Of a DNA stretch of 64,000 bases, positions 55,198 to 63,455 are shown in pieces; the stretch's first letter is position 1, and every line of letters starts with the position of its first letter. A program made the translations under genes and the position numbers. Under the pieces are notes generated by a model that saw only the letters and a list, made by a program, of their open reading frames with translations, was not told where the DNA came from and did no database searches. Source of the stretch: an uncultured Paracoccaceae bacterium (GTDB taxonomy: Bacteria > Pseudomonadota > Alphaproteobacteria > Rhodobacterales > Rhodobacteraceae); the NCBI GenBank assembly GCA_947500005.1, contig CANMQJ010000002.1:186001-250000 (forward strand), written 5' to 3'.

Positions 55198-56271
55198 GTG
55201 TTCCCCTACCTCCTTCTGATCCGCAGGTTCGCGGCATGCTTCACGGTTCTGTGTTGCCTTGGCGCCCCTCTATCGGCCGAAGGGTTGGACTCCACGCAGC
55301 TGACATATGTTCCCGACCTTCCGGACGAACCGCTGACCGTGGGCGTGGGAATCCACATCGACCAGATCACCGGCGTTGACCAGAAATCGGAAAATTTCGG
55401 CGTCGTCGGGACGATCCGCATGGAATGGACCGACCCCGCCCTGGCATTCGAGCCGGGGGATGATCAACTCGCACTCAAGGTTCTCGCCCCCGAGGACTTC
55501 GTGGAACTTGCCGCGGCACAGAACCTGATCATTCCCCGCATTGTGGTCCAGAACCAGCAATCGAAGCGCTGGATTCATCAAGCGGTCGTGGCCATCCGCT
55601 CGGACGGGTTCGTGAACTATTTCGAAAAGAGTTCGGTGACCCTCCAGGCGCCCTATTTCAATTTCCTGAAATATCCCTTCGACACTCAGACCTTCTATTA
55701 CGAGATCTCGTCGGTCTATCCGGTCGATTACGTGCGCTTCGTCTCGCTGGAGCAGCATTCCGGGCTGGGCGACATGCTGGGAGAGGAAGAGTGGCGGCTG
55801 TCCGACGCACGGATGCTGAAGACCCAGATATCCGGGCTCTCCGGCATGCAGAGCGATCAGTTGGCGCTGGAGTTCAAGGGGTCGCGCCACGTGACGTATT
55901 ACGTCATCCGGGTGTTTCTGCCGATGCTGGTTCTCATCACGGTCAGCTGGACGCTGTTTTTTCTGGACGAGTACGGCAAACGGATCGAGATCGCGGGTGC
56001 CAACCTGCTGACCTTCGTCGCATTCAACTGGGCAATCTCGACGGATCTGCCGCGACTGGGTTACGTGACATTTCTGGATTTCGTTCTGCAATGGATGTTC
56101 GTGGTGACGGGCGGCGTCATCGTGACCAATGTCTGGCTGCGCAGGCTCAAGGCGACGGGGCGCGCGGACCTGGCCCACACGCTGGACACGTATATCATCA
56201 AGTGGATCTATCCGCTGAGCTATGCGGCCATCGTGGCCTTTGCGGTGACGCGGTTCTTGATCGACTTCTAA
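55198..56271 (+). CDS. Pentameric ligand-gated ion channel (Cys-loop receptor homologue)
   Basis: This 357-residue protein is a prokaryotic member of the neurotransmitter-gated channel family (GLIC and ELIC relatives). A signal peptide is about 1-28. The beta-rich ligand-binding domain runs to residue 232 and keeps WxDPxL (W77, D79), a loop-A-like IIPRI and the Cys-loop core YPFDTQ at 159-164, without the two Cys. M1 (233-256) keeps the Pro in FLPML; M2 is 261-284, M3 290-313 and M4 333-355. The M2-M3 link LPRLGYVTF resembles ELIC. The GTG start at 55198 lacks a clear Shine-Dalgarno. It lies between a solute-binding-protein gene and its permeases. Confidence 0.93.
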   Translation: MFPYLLLIRRFAACFTVLCCLGAPLSAEGLDSTQLTYVPDLPDEPLTVGVGIHIDQITGVDQKSENFGVVGTIRMEWTDPALAFEPGDDQLALKVLAPEDFVELAAAQNLIIPRIVVQNQQSKRWIHQAVVAIRSDGFVNYFEKSSVTLQAPYFNFLKYPFDTQTFYYEISSVYPVDYVRFVSLEQHSGLGDMLGEEEWRLSDARMLKTQISGLSGMQSDQLALEFKGSRHVTYYVIRVFLPMLVLITVSWTLFFLDEYGKRIEIAGANLLTFVAFNWAISTDLPRLGYVTFLDFVLQWMFVVTGGVIVTNVWLRRLKATGRADLAHTLDTYIIKWIYPLSYAAIVAFAVTRFLIDF

Positions 56272-56297
56272 GCGCTGGACCACGGGGTGATGCCCGC

Positions 56298-56323
56298 ATA
56301 ACGTAGCGCCGATGTTACGTTAT
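56298..56323 (+). promoter_or_regulatory. Inverted repeat enclosing the first permease start codon
   Basis: ATAACGTA (56298-56305) and TACGTTAT (56316-56323) form a perfect 8-bp stem with a 10-base loop containing the ATG at 56312. No Shine-Dalgarno is visible just upstream. It could hide the start codon in a hairpin or be a protein-binding palindrome. Confidence 0.5.
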
Positions 56324-57259
56324 TCGCTCAAGCGCCTGCTCTCCCTGATCGTGAGTCTCGCGGTCGCCTCGGTGGTCATCTTCGCCGTGATCGAGGTGGC
56401 ACCGGGCGATCCCGCATCCTTCATGCTGGGGGTGAACGCGCAGGAGGATACGCTGGCCGCGCTGCGGGCCGAACTGGGGCTCGACGTGCCCAAGGTGCAG
56501 CGGTATTTCGACTGGATCGGCGGGCTGCTCGTCGGCGATTTCGGCACTTCCTACACCTATCGCACGCCGGTGGCGCAGATGATCGCGGACCGGATGTGGG
56601 TCTCGTTGCCACTGGCGCTCTACGCACTGGCCCTGTCCACCTTGATCGCCTTCCCGGCGGGCATCTATGCGGCCGCCCGGCGGGGCAAGCCAGGTGACGT
56701 GGCGGTGATGGGTGCCACGCAGCTGGGCGTCGCCGTTCCCAATTTCTGGTTCGCCATGATGCTGGTGCTGATCTTTGCCATCAACCTGCGCTGGTTCGGC
56801 GCGGGCGGCTTTGCCGGCTGGGACAAGGGGGTCTGGGCCGGGATCCACTCGCTGACCCTGCCCGCCATCGCGCTGGCCCTGCCGCAGGCGGCGATCCTGG
56901 CGCGGGTCATGCGTTCGGCCCTGCTGGACATCCTGGGCGAGGATTTCATGCGCACCGCGCGCGCCAAGGGTCTCACCCGGCGGCAGGCGCTGTGGCGGCA
57001 CGGGGTGCGCAACGCGCTTATCCCGGTGCTGACAATCCTCGGCCTGCAATTCTCTTTCCTGCTGGCCGGGTCGATCATCATCGAACAGGTCTTCTTCCTG
57101 CCAGGGCTGGGACGTCTGGTCTTTCAGGCCATCAGCTCGCGCGACCTGATCGTGGTGGAATCGGTGGTCATGCTGCTGGTCTTTGCCGTGATCATGGTAA
57201 ATTTCCTCGTCGATCTGGCCTATGCGCTGGTCGATCCGCGCTTGAGGGACCGGACATGA
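56312..57259 (+). CDS. ABC transporter permease, DppB/OppB type
   Basis: The 315-residue inner-membrane protein has six helices. It opens with the family N terminus LRYSLKRLLSLIVSLAVASVVIFAVIEVAPGDPA. The EAA loop that docks the ATPase is EDFMRTARAKGLTRRQALWRHGVRNALIPVLT. It forms the membrane channel with the next gene's product. It starts 41 bases after the ion-channel stop, within an inverted repeat, and overlaps the next gene by four bases (ATGA). Confidence 0.93.
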   Translation: MLRYSLKRLLSLIVSLAVASVVIFAVIEVAPGDPASFMLGVNAQEDTLAALRAELGLDVPKVQRYFDWIGGLLVGDFGTSYTYRTPVAQMIADRMWVSLPLALYALALSTLIAFPAGIYAAARRGKPGDVAVMGATQLGVAVPNFWFAMMLVLIFAINLRWFGAGGFAGWDKGVWAGIHSLTLPAIALALPQAAILARVMRSALLDILGEDFMRTARAKGLTRRQALWRHGVRNALIPVLTILGLQFSFLLAGSIIIEQVFFLPGLGRLVFQAISSRDLIVVESVVMLLVFAVIMVNFLVDLAYALVDPRLRDRT

Positions 57260-58071
57260 GACGAAACCTGATCCTGGGCACGGCTCTGTCGTCGCTGGTG
57301 CTGCTGGCCGCGCTGCTCAGCTTTGTCTGGACGCCATATGACCACGCGGCACTGAGCATTCCCGACAAGCTGCAAACCCCCGGGCCAGAGCACTGGTTCG
57401 GCACCGATCATTTCGGGCGCGACATGTTCTCGATGATCATGGTGGGGGCGCGCACCTCGATCGCCGTGGCGCTCATCGCCGTGGGGATCGGCATGGGTCT
57501 GGGCGTCCCGCTGGGCCTGACGGCGGCGGCGCGCAAGGGGTCGTGGCTGGACGAGGTGATCATGCGGGGCAACGACCTGGTGTTTGCCTTTCCCTCGATC
57601 ATCATCGCGATCCTGATCACTGCCGTCTTCGGGGCGGGTGCCGTCAACGCGATCATCGCCATCGGCATCTTCAACATACCGGTCTTCGCCCGTGTCGCGC
57701 GCGGCGCGGCCCTTTCACTGTGGGAGCGGGAGTTCATCCTGGCCGCGCGGGTCGCGGGGAAAGGACCGGCGCGGATTTCGGCCGAACACATCCTGCCCAA
57801 CATCGCCAACCTGCTGATCGTACAGGGAACGATCCAGTTCTCGCTGGGTATCCTGGCCGAGGCCGGGCTGAGCTATGTCGGTCTTGGCGCGCAGCCTCCC
57901 ACGCCAAGCTGGGGTAGGATGCTGGCCGATGCGCAGACCATGGTCAGCTTTGCGCCCCACCTGGCGCTGATCCCGGGCCTTGCGATCATCGTGACGGTGC
58001 TGGGCCTCAACCTGATGGGCGACGGGCTGCGCGACTGGCTGGACCCCCGCATCCGGGTGGCCCGCGCATGA
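57256..58071 (+). CDS. ABC transporter permease, DppC/OppC type
   Basis: The 271-residue inner-membrane partner of the preceding permease contains the OppC-type HWFGTDHFGRDMFSMIMVGARTSI and the EAA loop REFILAARVAGKGPARISAEHILPNIANLLIV. The short N terminus has a single first helix (LILGTALSSLVLLAALLSFVWTPY). ATGA overlaps join it to both neighbours, so the three transport subunits are translated together. Confidence 0.93.
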   Translation: MRRNLILGTALSSLVLLAALLSFVWTPYDHAALSIPDKLQTPGPEHWFGTDHFGRDMFSMIMVGARTSIAVALIAVGIGMGLGVPLGLTAAARKGSWLDEVIMRGNDLVFAFPSIIIAILITAVFGAGAVNAIIAIGIFNIPVFARVARGAALSLWEREFILAARVAGKGPARISAEHILPNIANLLIVQGTIQFSLGILAEAGLSYVGLGAQPPTPSWGRMLADAQTMVSFAPHLALIPGLAIIVTVLGLNLMGDGLRDWLDPRIRVARA

Positions 58072-59663
58072 GCCTGCTGGAGATCCGCGACCTGAACCTC
58101 GGGATTCATTCCTATGACATCCTGAAATCCGTGCATCTGACCGTGGCCCCCGGCGAGGTGGTGGCCGTGACCGGCGAAAGCGGCTCGGGCAAGTCGATGA
58201 CCGCGCTGGCGGTGATGCGGCTGCTGCCCGAGGCCGCGCATCACTCGGGTTCGATCCGGCTGGACGGCACCGAACTGCTCGACCTTACGGAGGCGCAGAT
58301 GTGCCGGTTGCGCGGCGCGGCGGTGGGCATGGTGTTTCAGGAGCCGATGACCGCACTCAACCCCGTCAAGACGATCGGCGACCAGGTGATGGAGACGATC
58401 CTTGTCCATCGCGCGATGACGCGCGAGAGGGCGGAAGAGCGCGCGCGCGAGGTTCTGACCCGCGTCGGCCTGCCGCCCGAGCGCTTCCCGCTGTCGCGCT
58501 ACCCGCATGAGCTGTCCGGCGGCCAGAGGCAGCGCGTGGTCATCGCCATGGCCATCGCCCTGCGCCCCAAGCTGCTGATCGCGGACGAGCCGACCACCGC
58601 CCTCGACGTGACGACCCAGGCCCAGATCCTCGACCTGCTCAAGGGGCTGGTCGAGGAATATGGCATGGGCCTGCTGATCATCACCCATGACCTGGCCGTC
58701 GTCTCGGACATAGCGGATCGGATCACCGTCATGCGCTATGGCGAGGTTGTGGAATCCGGCCCGACCCGACGGCTCTTCGCCGAGATGCGGCACCCCTATA
58801 CACGCATGCTGTTCGAGGCCTCGGGCCACAAGGTATCGCTGCCGCCCGCCCCCCCGCCCGAGCCGATCCTGTCGGTGGAGGGTGTGGTGCGCGACTATCC
58901 CCTGCCACGCAAGCTCTTCCGGTCGCAGGGCCATCACCGCGCCGTCGATCACGTCAGCTTTGCCCTCAACCGGGGCGAAAGGCTGGGTCTGGTCGGAGAA
59001 TCCGGTTGCGGGAAATCGACCCTGACCCGGGCGCTCCTCGGGCTGGAACAGGTGCAGGCGGGCCGCATCCTGCTGGATGGAGAGCCCGTCTTTTCGGGAT
59101 CCCGGCCCAACCTGGCCGTCCGCCGCAAGATGCAAGTCGTCTTCCAGGACCCTTTCGGCAGCTTCAACCCGCGCCACCGCGTCGACCGGCTGATCACCGA
59201 ACCGTTCCACCTGCTCAAGGCGCAGCCAAGCGGATCCGAACGTCGCGACCGGATTGCCGAAATGCTGAGCGCAGTAGGCCTGTCGCCGGATGACGCGGGC
59301 AAATATATCCACGAATTCTCGGGCGGGCAGCGACAGCGCATCGCCATCGCCCGCGCGCTGATCATCCGGCCCGAACTGATCCTGTTCGACGAGGCGGTCT
59401 CGGCGCTCGACGTGTCGGTTCGCGCGCAGATCCTCGACCTGCTGGCGGAACTCTGCGAGGCCTATAACCTGACCTACCTGTTCATCAGCCACGACCTGAG
59501 CGTCGTGCGCACCGTGACCGACCGGGTCTTGGTGATGCGGGCCGGGCAGATCGTCGAACAAGGCGAGACGGAGCGGGTCTTCTCGGACCCGCAGCATGAC
59601 TATACCCGCACGCTGATCGCGGCGGCGCCAGTTCTGCCCGAGATCGGGGCGCTGCGGGCCTGA
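58068..59663 (+). CDS. ABC transporter fused double ATP-binding protein (DppD-DppF type)
   Basis: The 531-residue cytoplasmic protein carries two complete ATPase domains. Domain 1 has [31 protein letters not shown] and [13 protein letters not shown]. Domain 2 has [31 protein letters not shown] and [13 protein letters not shown]. Each ends in the oligopeptide-transport extension. The fusion is common in glutathione- and peptide-importer operons (GsiA-like). The start ATG overlaps the permease stop. A 7-bp hairpin follows before the aldehyde dehydrogenase gene. Confidence 0.95.
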   Translation: MSLLEIRDLNLGIHSYDILKSVHLTVAPGEVVAVTGESGSGKSMTALAVMRLLPEAAHHSGSIRLDGTELLDLTEAQMCRLRGAAVGMVFQEPMTALNPVKTIGDQVMETILVHRAMTRERAEERAREVLTRVGLPPERFPLSRYPHELSGGQRQRVVIAMAIALRPKLLIADEPTTALDVTTQAQILDLLKGLVEEYGMGLLIITHDLAVVSDIADRITVMRYGEVVESGPTRRLFAEMRHPYTRMLFEASGHKVSLPPAPPPEPILSVEGVVRDYPLPRKLFRSQGHHRAVDHVSFALNRGERLGLVGESGCGKSTLTRALLGLEQVQAGRILLDGEPVFSGSRPNLAVRRKMQVVFQDPFGSFNPRHRVDRLITEPFHLLKAQPSGSERRDRIAEMLSAVGLSPDDAGKYIHEFSGGQRQRIAIARALIIRPELILFDEAVSALDVSVRAQILDLLAELCEAYNLTYLFISHDLSVVRTVTDRVLVMRAGQIVEQGETERVFSDPQHDYTRTLIAAAPVLPEIGALRA

Positions 59664-59676
59664 CCGCAAGACACGT

Positions 59677-59693
59677 GGGGGCGGGTCGCCCCC
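59677..59693 (+). other. Hairpin between the ATPase and aldehyde dehydrogenase genes
   Basis: GGGGGCG pairs with CGCCCCC around GGT. No T-tract follows and the dehydrogenase ribosome-binding site (AGAGAGGA) is close behind, so this looks like an internal mRNA structure and not an end. Confidence 0.55.
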
Positions 59694-59712
59694 GATAGAG
59701 AGGACAAGACCG

Positions 59713-61167
59713 ATGAGAGACAGCAATGACGCCCTCTGGTTCGACCCCACGCTCTGCCTGATCGGCGGTGCGTGGACCGGGACCGCCGAGACCCTGCCGC
59801 TGGTCGATCCTTCGGACGGGAGCGAGATCTGCCGGATCGCGCGCGGCGGCGCGCCTGAGATCGACGCCGCGGTCGCCGCAGCCGAGGCTGCCCTGTCGGG
59901 CGAGTGGGGCCGGATGACGGCGCTGGACCGTGGCCGGGTTCTTACCCGGATCGGCCAGCTGGTACTGGAGCGTGTCGAGGATCTTGCCCGGCTGGAGGCG
60001 ATGGATGTCGGCAAGCCCCTGACCCAGGCCCGGGCCGACGCGGTGGCGCTGGCGCGTTATTGCGAGTTCTATGGCGGCGCGGCCGACAAGGTGATGGGCG
60101 AGACGATCCCCTATCTGGATGGTTATACCGTCTATACCCTGCGCGAACCGCATGGCGTGACGGGCCATATCGTGCCCTGGAACTATCCCATGCAGATCAT
60201 CGGCCGCTCTGTCGGGGCGGCCCTTGCCATGGGCAATGCCTGTGTCCTGAAACCGGCCGAGGAGGCCTGCCTGACCGCGCTTGCCTTTGCCCATCTTGCG
60301 GTGGAGGCCGGCCTGCCGGCGGGCGCGCTCAACGTGGTTCCCGGTCTGGGGGCCGAGGCGGGGGCGGCGCTTTCGGGGCATCCGGGCGTACATCACATCT
60401 CTTTTACCGGCTCGGTCGCGACCGGTGCGCTTGTGCAACAGGCGGCAGGTCGCAACGTCGTGCCGGTGACGCTGGAACTGGGCGGGAAATCGCCCCAGCT
60501 AGTCTTTGACGATGCCGATCTGGACGCGGCTTTGCCCTTCCTCGTCAATGCCGGGTGTCAGAACGCAGGGCAGACCTGTTCGGCCTCCTCGCGCATCCTG
60601 GCCCAGCGGGGCATCTATGAGGCCGTGAAGGAGCGGATGGCGGCGGCCTATGGAGAGTTGACCGTTGGCCCGGCGATGGAGGACCTGCGCGTGGGCCCAC
60701 TGATCTCGGACCGGCAGAAAGAGATCGTCACCGGGTTCCTCGAGAAAGGTGCCGACCTGACGATTGCAGGACAGGGCCGCATCGTGGATCACGCGCCCGA
60801 GGCCGGGGCCTATGTGCGCCCCACCCTCTTCGCCGATGTCCCGCCAGAGCACACATTGGCGCGCGACGAGATTTTCGGCCCGGTTCAGGTTCTGATCCCC
60901 TTCGACACCGAGGAGGAGGCAGTGCGGATCGCCAACGGGACTGATTACGGGCTTGTGGCCAGCATCTGGACCCGCGACGGCGCGCGTCAGATGCGGTTGG
61001 CCAAGAAGCTGCGCGCGGGCCAGGTCTTCATCAACAATTACGGCGCGGGCGGCGGGGTCGAATTGCCCTTTGGCGGGGTTGGCAAGTCGGGCCACGGGCG
61101 CGAAAAGGGGTTCGAGGCGCTTTACGGTTTCTCGCAGCTCAAGACCGTGGCGGCCCGACACGGATGA
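59713..61167 (+). CDS. NAD-dependent aldehyde dehydrogenase
   Basis: This is a 484-residue cytoplasmic enzyme of the betaine-/amino-aldehyde dehydrogenase-like branch. Catalytic Cys is in GCQNAGQTCSASSR, general-base Glu in VTLELGGKSPQ, cofactor site in FTGSVATG, and the conserved Asn in IVPWNYPMQI. GGVGKSGHGREKG is also typical. The location after an importer suggests it oxidises an aldehyde derived from the imported compound; the exact substrate is not readable. It overlaps the EamA gene by ATGA. Confidence 0.93.
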   Translation: MRDSNDALWFDPTLCLIGGAWTGTAETLPLVDPSDGSEICRIARGGAPEIDAAVAAAEAALSGEWGRMTALDRGRVLTRIGQLVLERVEDLARLEAMDVGKPLTQARADAVALARYCEFYGGAADKVMGETIPYLDGYTVYTLREPHGVTGHIVPWNYPMQIIGRSVGAALAMGNACVLKPAEEACLTALAFAHLAVEAGLPAGALNVVPGLGAEAGAALSGHPGVHHISFTGSVATGALVQQAAGRNVVPVTLELGGKSPQLVFDDADLDAALPFLVNAGCQNAGQTCSASSRILAQRGIYEAVKERMAAAYGELTVGPAMEDLRVGPLISDRQKEIVTGFLEKGADLTIAGQGRIVDHAPEAGAYVRPTLFADVPPEHTLARDEIFGPVQVLIPFDTEEEAVRIANGTDYGLVASIWTRDGARQMRLAKKLRAGQVFINNYGAGGGVELPFGGVGKSGHGREKGFEALYGFSQLKTVAARHG

Positions 61168-62075
61168 CAGCGCGGCAGGACAATGTCGCGCTGGCGATCA
61201 TCCTGTCGCTGGTGGCGCTTGTCCTGTTCGACCTGATGGGCCTGGTGATCAAGCATCTGTCGCCGCATTACACGGCGGCCGAGCTTTCGGCCTATCGCAA
61301 TTTCTTCGGCCTTTTTCCCAGCCTGATCGCGCTCTGGTCCTCTCCGGCGTGGCACAGGGCGGGACGACCGTGGCGGATGCGACAGTGGCGACTGGGGCTG
61401 ATGCGGGGGGTCTATGTCACCTTCGCGCAGTTCCTGTTCTATTTCTCGCTTGGCGTCATGCCCTTCGCCACCGCCTCGACGATCACATATGCAAATGCCC
61501 TGTTCACCACGGCGCTGGCCATTCCGCTATTGGGAGAGAAGGTCGGACCGCTGCGATGGATCGCGGTGGCGATCGGATTCGTCGGGGTGCTTTTCATCAT
61601 GAAGCCGGGCAGCGAGAGTTTCTCGGTCCATGCCCTCGCGCCGCTTGGCGCGGCCTTTCTCTACGCGATGACCGGAGTGACCGCACGGCTGATGGACCCC
61701 GATGTTCCGAGCCCCCTCATCAACCTCTACTCCACGCTTGCCTCGCTGGCGGGGGCACTGGTGCTGGTGATGATCGCGGGCGGTTTTTCTCCGGTCCGGT
61801 CGATGGCGGACGCGGCCTGGATCGTGTCGATGGGCGCGTTCGGAGGGACGGCGGTGCTGTTGCTGGTAATCTCCTACCGGATGACGGAGCAGAGCAACCT
61901 GGCCCCCTTCAGCTATTTCGGTATCCCGATCGCCTTTGTCGCCGGATGGCTCTTTTTCGACGAGACGCCCTGGGGCGACCTCTTTCCCGGTGGGTTGCTG
62001 ATCGCTGTAGGCGGATTGATTGTCATCTGGCGCGAGAGGCAGATGCGGCGCATTGCACGGGCGGCGGCGGGGTGA
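61164..62075 (+). CDS. EamA/DMT-family transporter
   Basis: The 303-residue inner-membrane protein has ten helices in two EamA repeats: the first about 10-145 (AIILSLVALVLFDLMGLVIKHL), the second 155-290 (FLYAMTGVTARLM, SYFGIPIAFVAGWLFFDE). DMT proteins of this group export amino acids or metabolites, or transport related small molecules. It is coupled to the aldehyde dehydrogenase gene. Its end meets pncB tail to tail with no gap (62075/62076). Confidence 0.9.
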   Translation: MTARQDNVALAIILSLVALVLFDLMGLVIKHLSPHYTAAELSAYRNFFGLFPSLIALWSSPAWHRAGRPWRMRQWRLGLMRGVYVTFAQFLFYFSLGVMPFATASTITYANALFTTALAIPLLGEKVGPLRWIAVAIGFVGVLFIMKPGSESFSVHALAPLGAAFLYAMTGVTARLMDPDVPSPLINLYSTLASLAGALVLVMIAGGFSPVRSMADAAWIVSMGAFGGTAVLLLVISYRMTEQSNLAPFSYFGIPIAFVAGWLFFDETPWGDLFPGGLLIAVGGLIVIWRERQMRRIARAAAG

Positions 62076-63365
62076 TCAGACGATCACCTCCACGCGTTCC
62101 TGCTTCCCCACTCCGAAAACACGCTTGTACCTTTCGATCTCGTCCTCGGGGCCCATCGCCTTTTCCGGATTGTCGCTGAGCTTGACGGTCGGGCGGCCAT
62201 TCGCGGAAACCGCCTTGCAGACCAGGGAGAAGGGCGCCAGCCCGTCGCCCGGCACGAGGCCGCGGAAGTCGTTGGTTAGCAACGTCCCCCAGCCAAAGGA
62301 TACCTTGGCCCGTCCGGCGAACTGCGCATGCAGCTCGATGATCTTTTCGACATCCAGCCCGTCCGAGAAGATGATCCGCTTCTCGCGCGGATCTTCGCCG
62401 CGGGCCTTCCACCAGTCGATTGCGATTTCGGCGCCCTTGGCCGGATCCCCGCTGTCGATACGGATGCCGGTCCATCCCGCCAGCCAATCAGGCGCGCGGT
62501 CCAGGAAACCCTTGGTGCCATAGGTATCGGGCAGGATGATGCGCAGGTTCCCGTCATGCTCGTCATGCCAGTCGCTGAGCACGTCATAGGGGGCCTGCGC
62601 CAGTTCGGCATCGGTTTCAGAAAGCGCGCTGTAGACCATCGGCAGCTCGTGCGCGTTCGTGCCGATCGCCTCGACCTCGCGCCGCATCGCGATCATGCAA
62701 TTGGACGTTCCGGTGAAACTGCTGCCCAACCCCTCGATCATCGCCTGGACGCACCAGTCCTGCCAGAGGAAGGAATGCCGCCGCCGCGTCCCAAAATCGG
62801 CTATGCCGAGGCCCTCGATCCCGCGCAACTGCTCGATCTTTTCCCACACGCGGGTCATGGCGCGGGCATAGAGGATCTGCAACTCGAACCGGCGCATGTC
62901 GTTGAGCACGGCGCGCGAGCGCAGTTCCATGAGAACCGCCAGCGCCGGGATCTCCCACAGCATGACCTCGTGCCATTTTCCTTCGAAGGTCAGCTCGTAT
63001 TGTTCGCCGCGCCGCTCCAGGTGATAGGGCGGCAATTGCAGCCCTTCGAACCATTCCATGAAATCGGGGCGGAACATCTGGCGCTTGCCATAGAACATGT
63101 TGCCGCGCAGCCATGTGCTCTCTCCCCTGCTGAGACGCAGCGAACGGATGTGGTCAAGCTGCTCGCGCAGTTCCCCTTCGTCGATCAGGCGGGCCAGCGG
63201 CACGTGGGCCGAACGGTTGATGAGCGAGAAGGTGACGGTGGTATCGGGCTTGTTCCGAAAAACTGACTGACACATCAGCAGCTTGTAGAAATCCGTGTCG
63301 ATGAGCGACCGGACGATCGGGTCGATCTTCCATTTGTGATTGTAGACACGGGTTGCGATATCCAC
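62076..63365 (-). CDS. pncB: Nicotinate phosphoribosyltransferase
   Basis: This 429-residue enzyme of NAD salvage makes nicotinate mononucleotide from nicotinate and PRPP. Recognised features are SLIDTDFYKLLMCQSVF, LADFGTRRRHSFLWQ-type (here IADFGTRRRHSFLWQDW), GIRIDSGDP, IIFSDGLDVEKI and FGWGTLLTNDF. I prefer the GTG at 63365 (VDIATRVYNHKWKIDP), which has GAGG eight bases upstream and fits relatives; the ATG at 63407 adds 14 residues. It is monocistronic as far as seen. Confidence 0.93.
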   Translation of the reverse strand: MDIATRVYNHKWKIDPIVRSLIDTDFYKLLMCQSVFRNKPDTTVTFSLINRSAHVPLARLIDEGELREQLDHIRSLRLSRGESTWLRGNMFYGKRQMFRPDFMEWFEGLQLPPYHLERRGEQYELTFEGKWHEVMLWEIPALAVLMELRSRAVLNDMRRFELQILYARAMTRVWEKIEQLRGIEGLGIADFGTRRRHSFLWQDWCVQAMIEGLGSSFTGTSNCMIAMRREVEAIGTNAHELPMVYSALSETDAELAQAPYDVLSDWHDEHDGNLRIILPDTYGTKGFLDRAPDWLAGWTGIRIDSGDPAKGAEIAIDWWKARGEDPREKRIIFSDGLDVEKIIELHAQFAGRAKVSFGWGTLLTNDFRGLVPGDGLAPFSLVCKAVSANGRPTVKLSDNPEKAMGPEDEIERYKRVFGVGKQERVEVIV

Positions 63366-63455
63366 GGGCGAGCCTCGTCGGTTTGCGATCGGCCTTGGAT
63401 ACGCCACTAGCGCGGCAGTGGCAATTTATTGCGTCCGACCCATTCGGGGACATGT

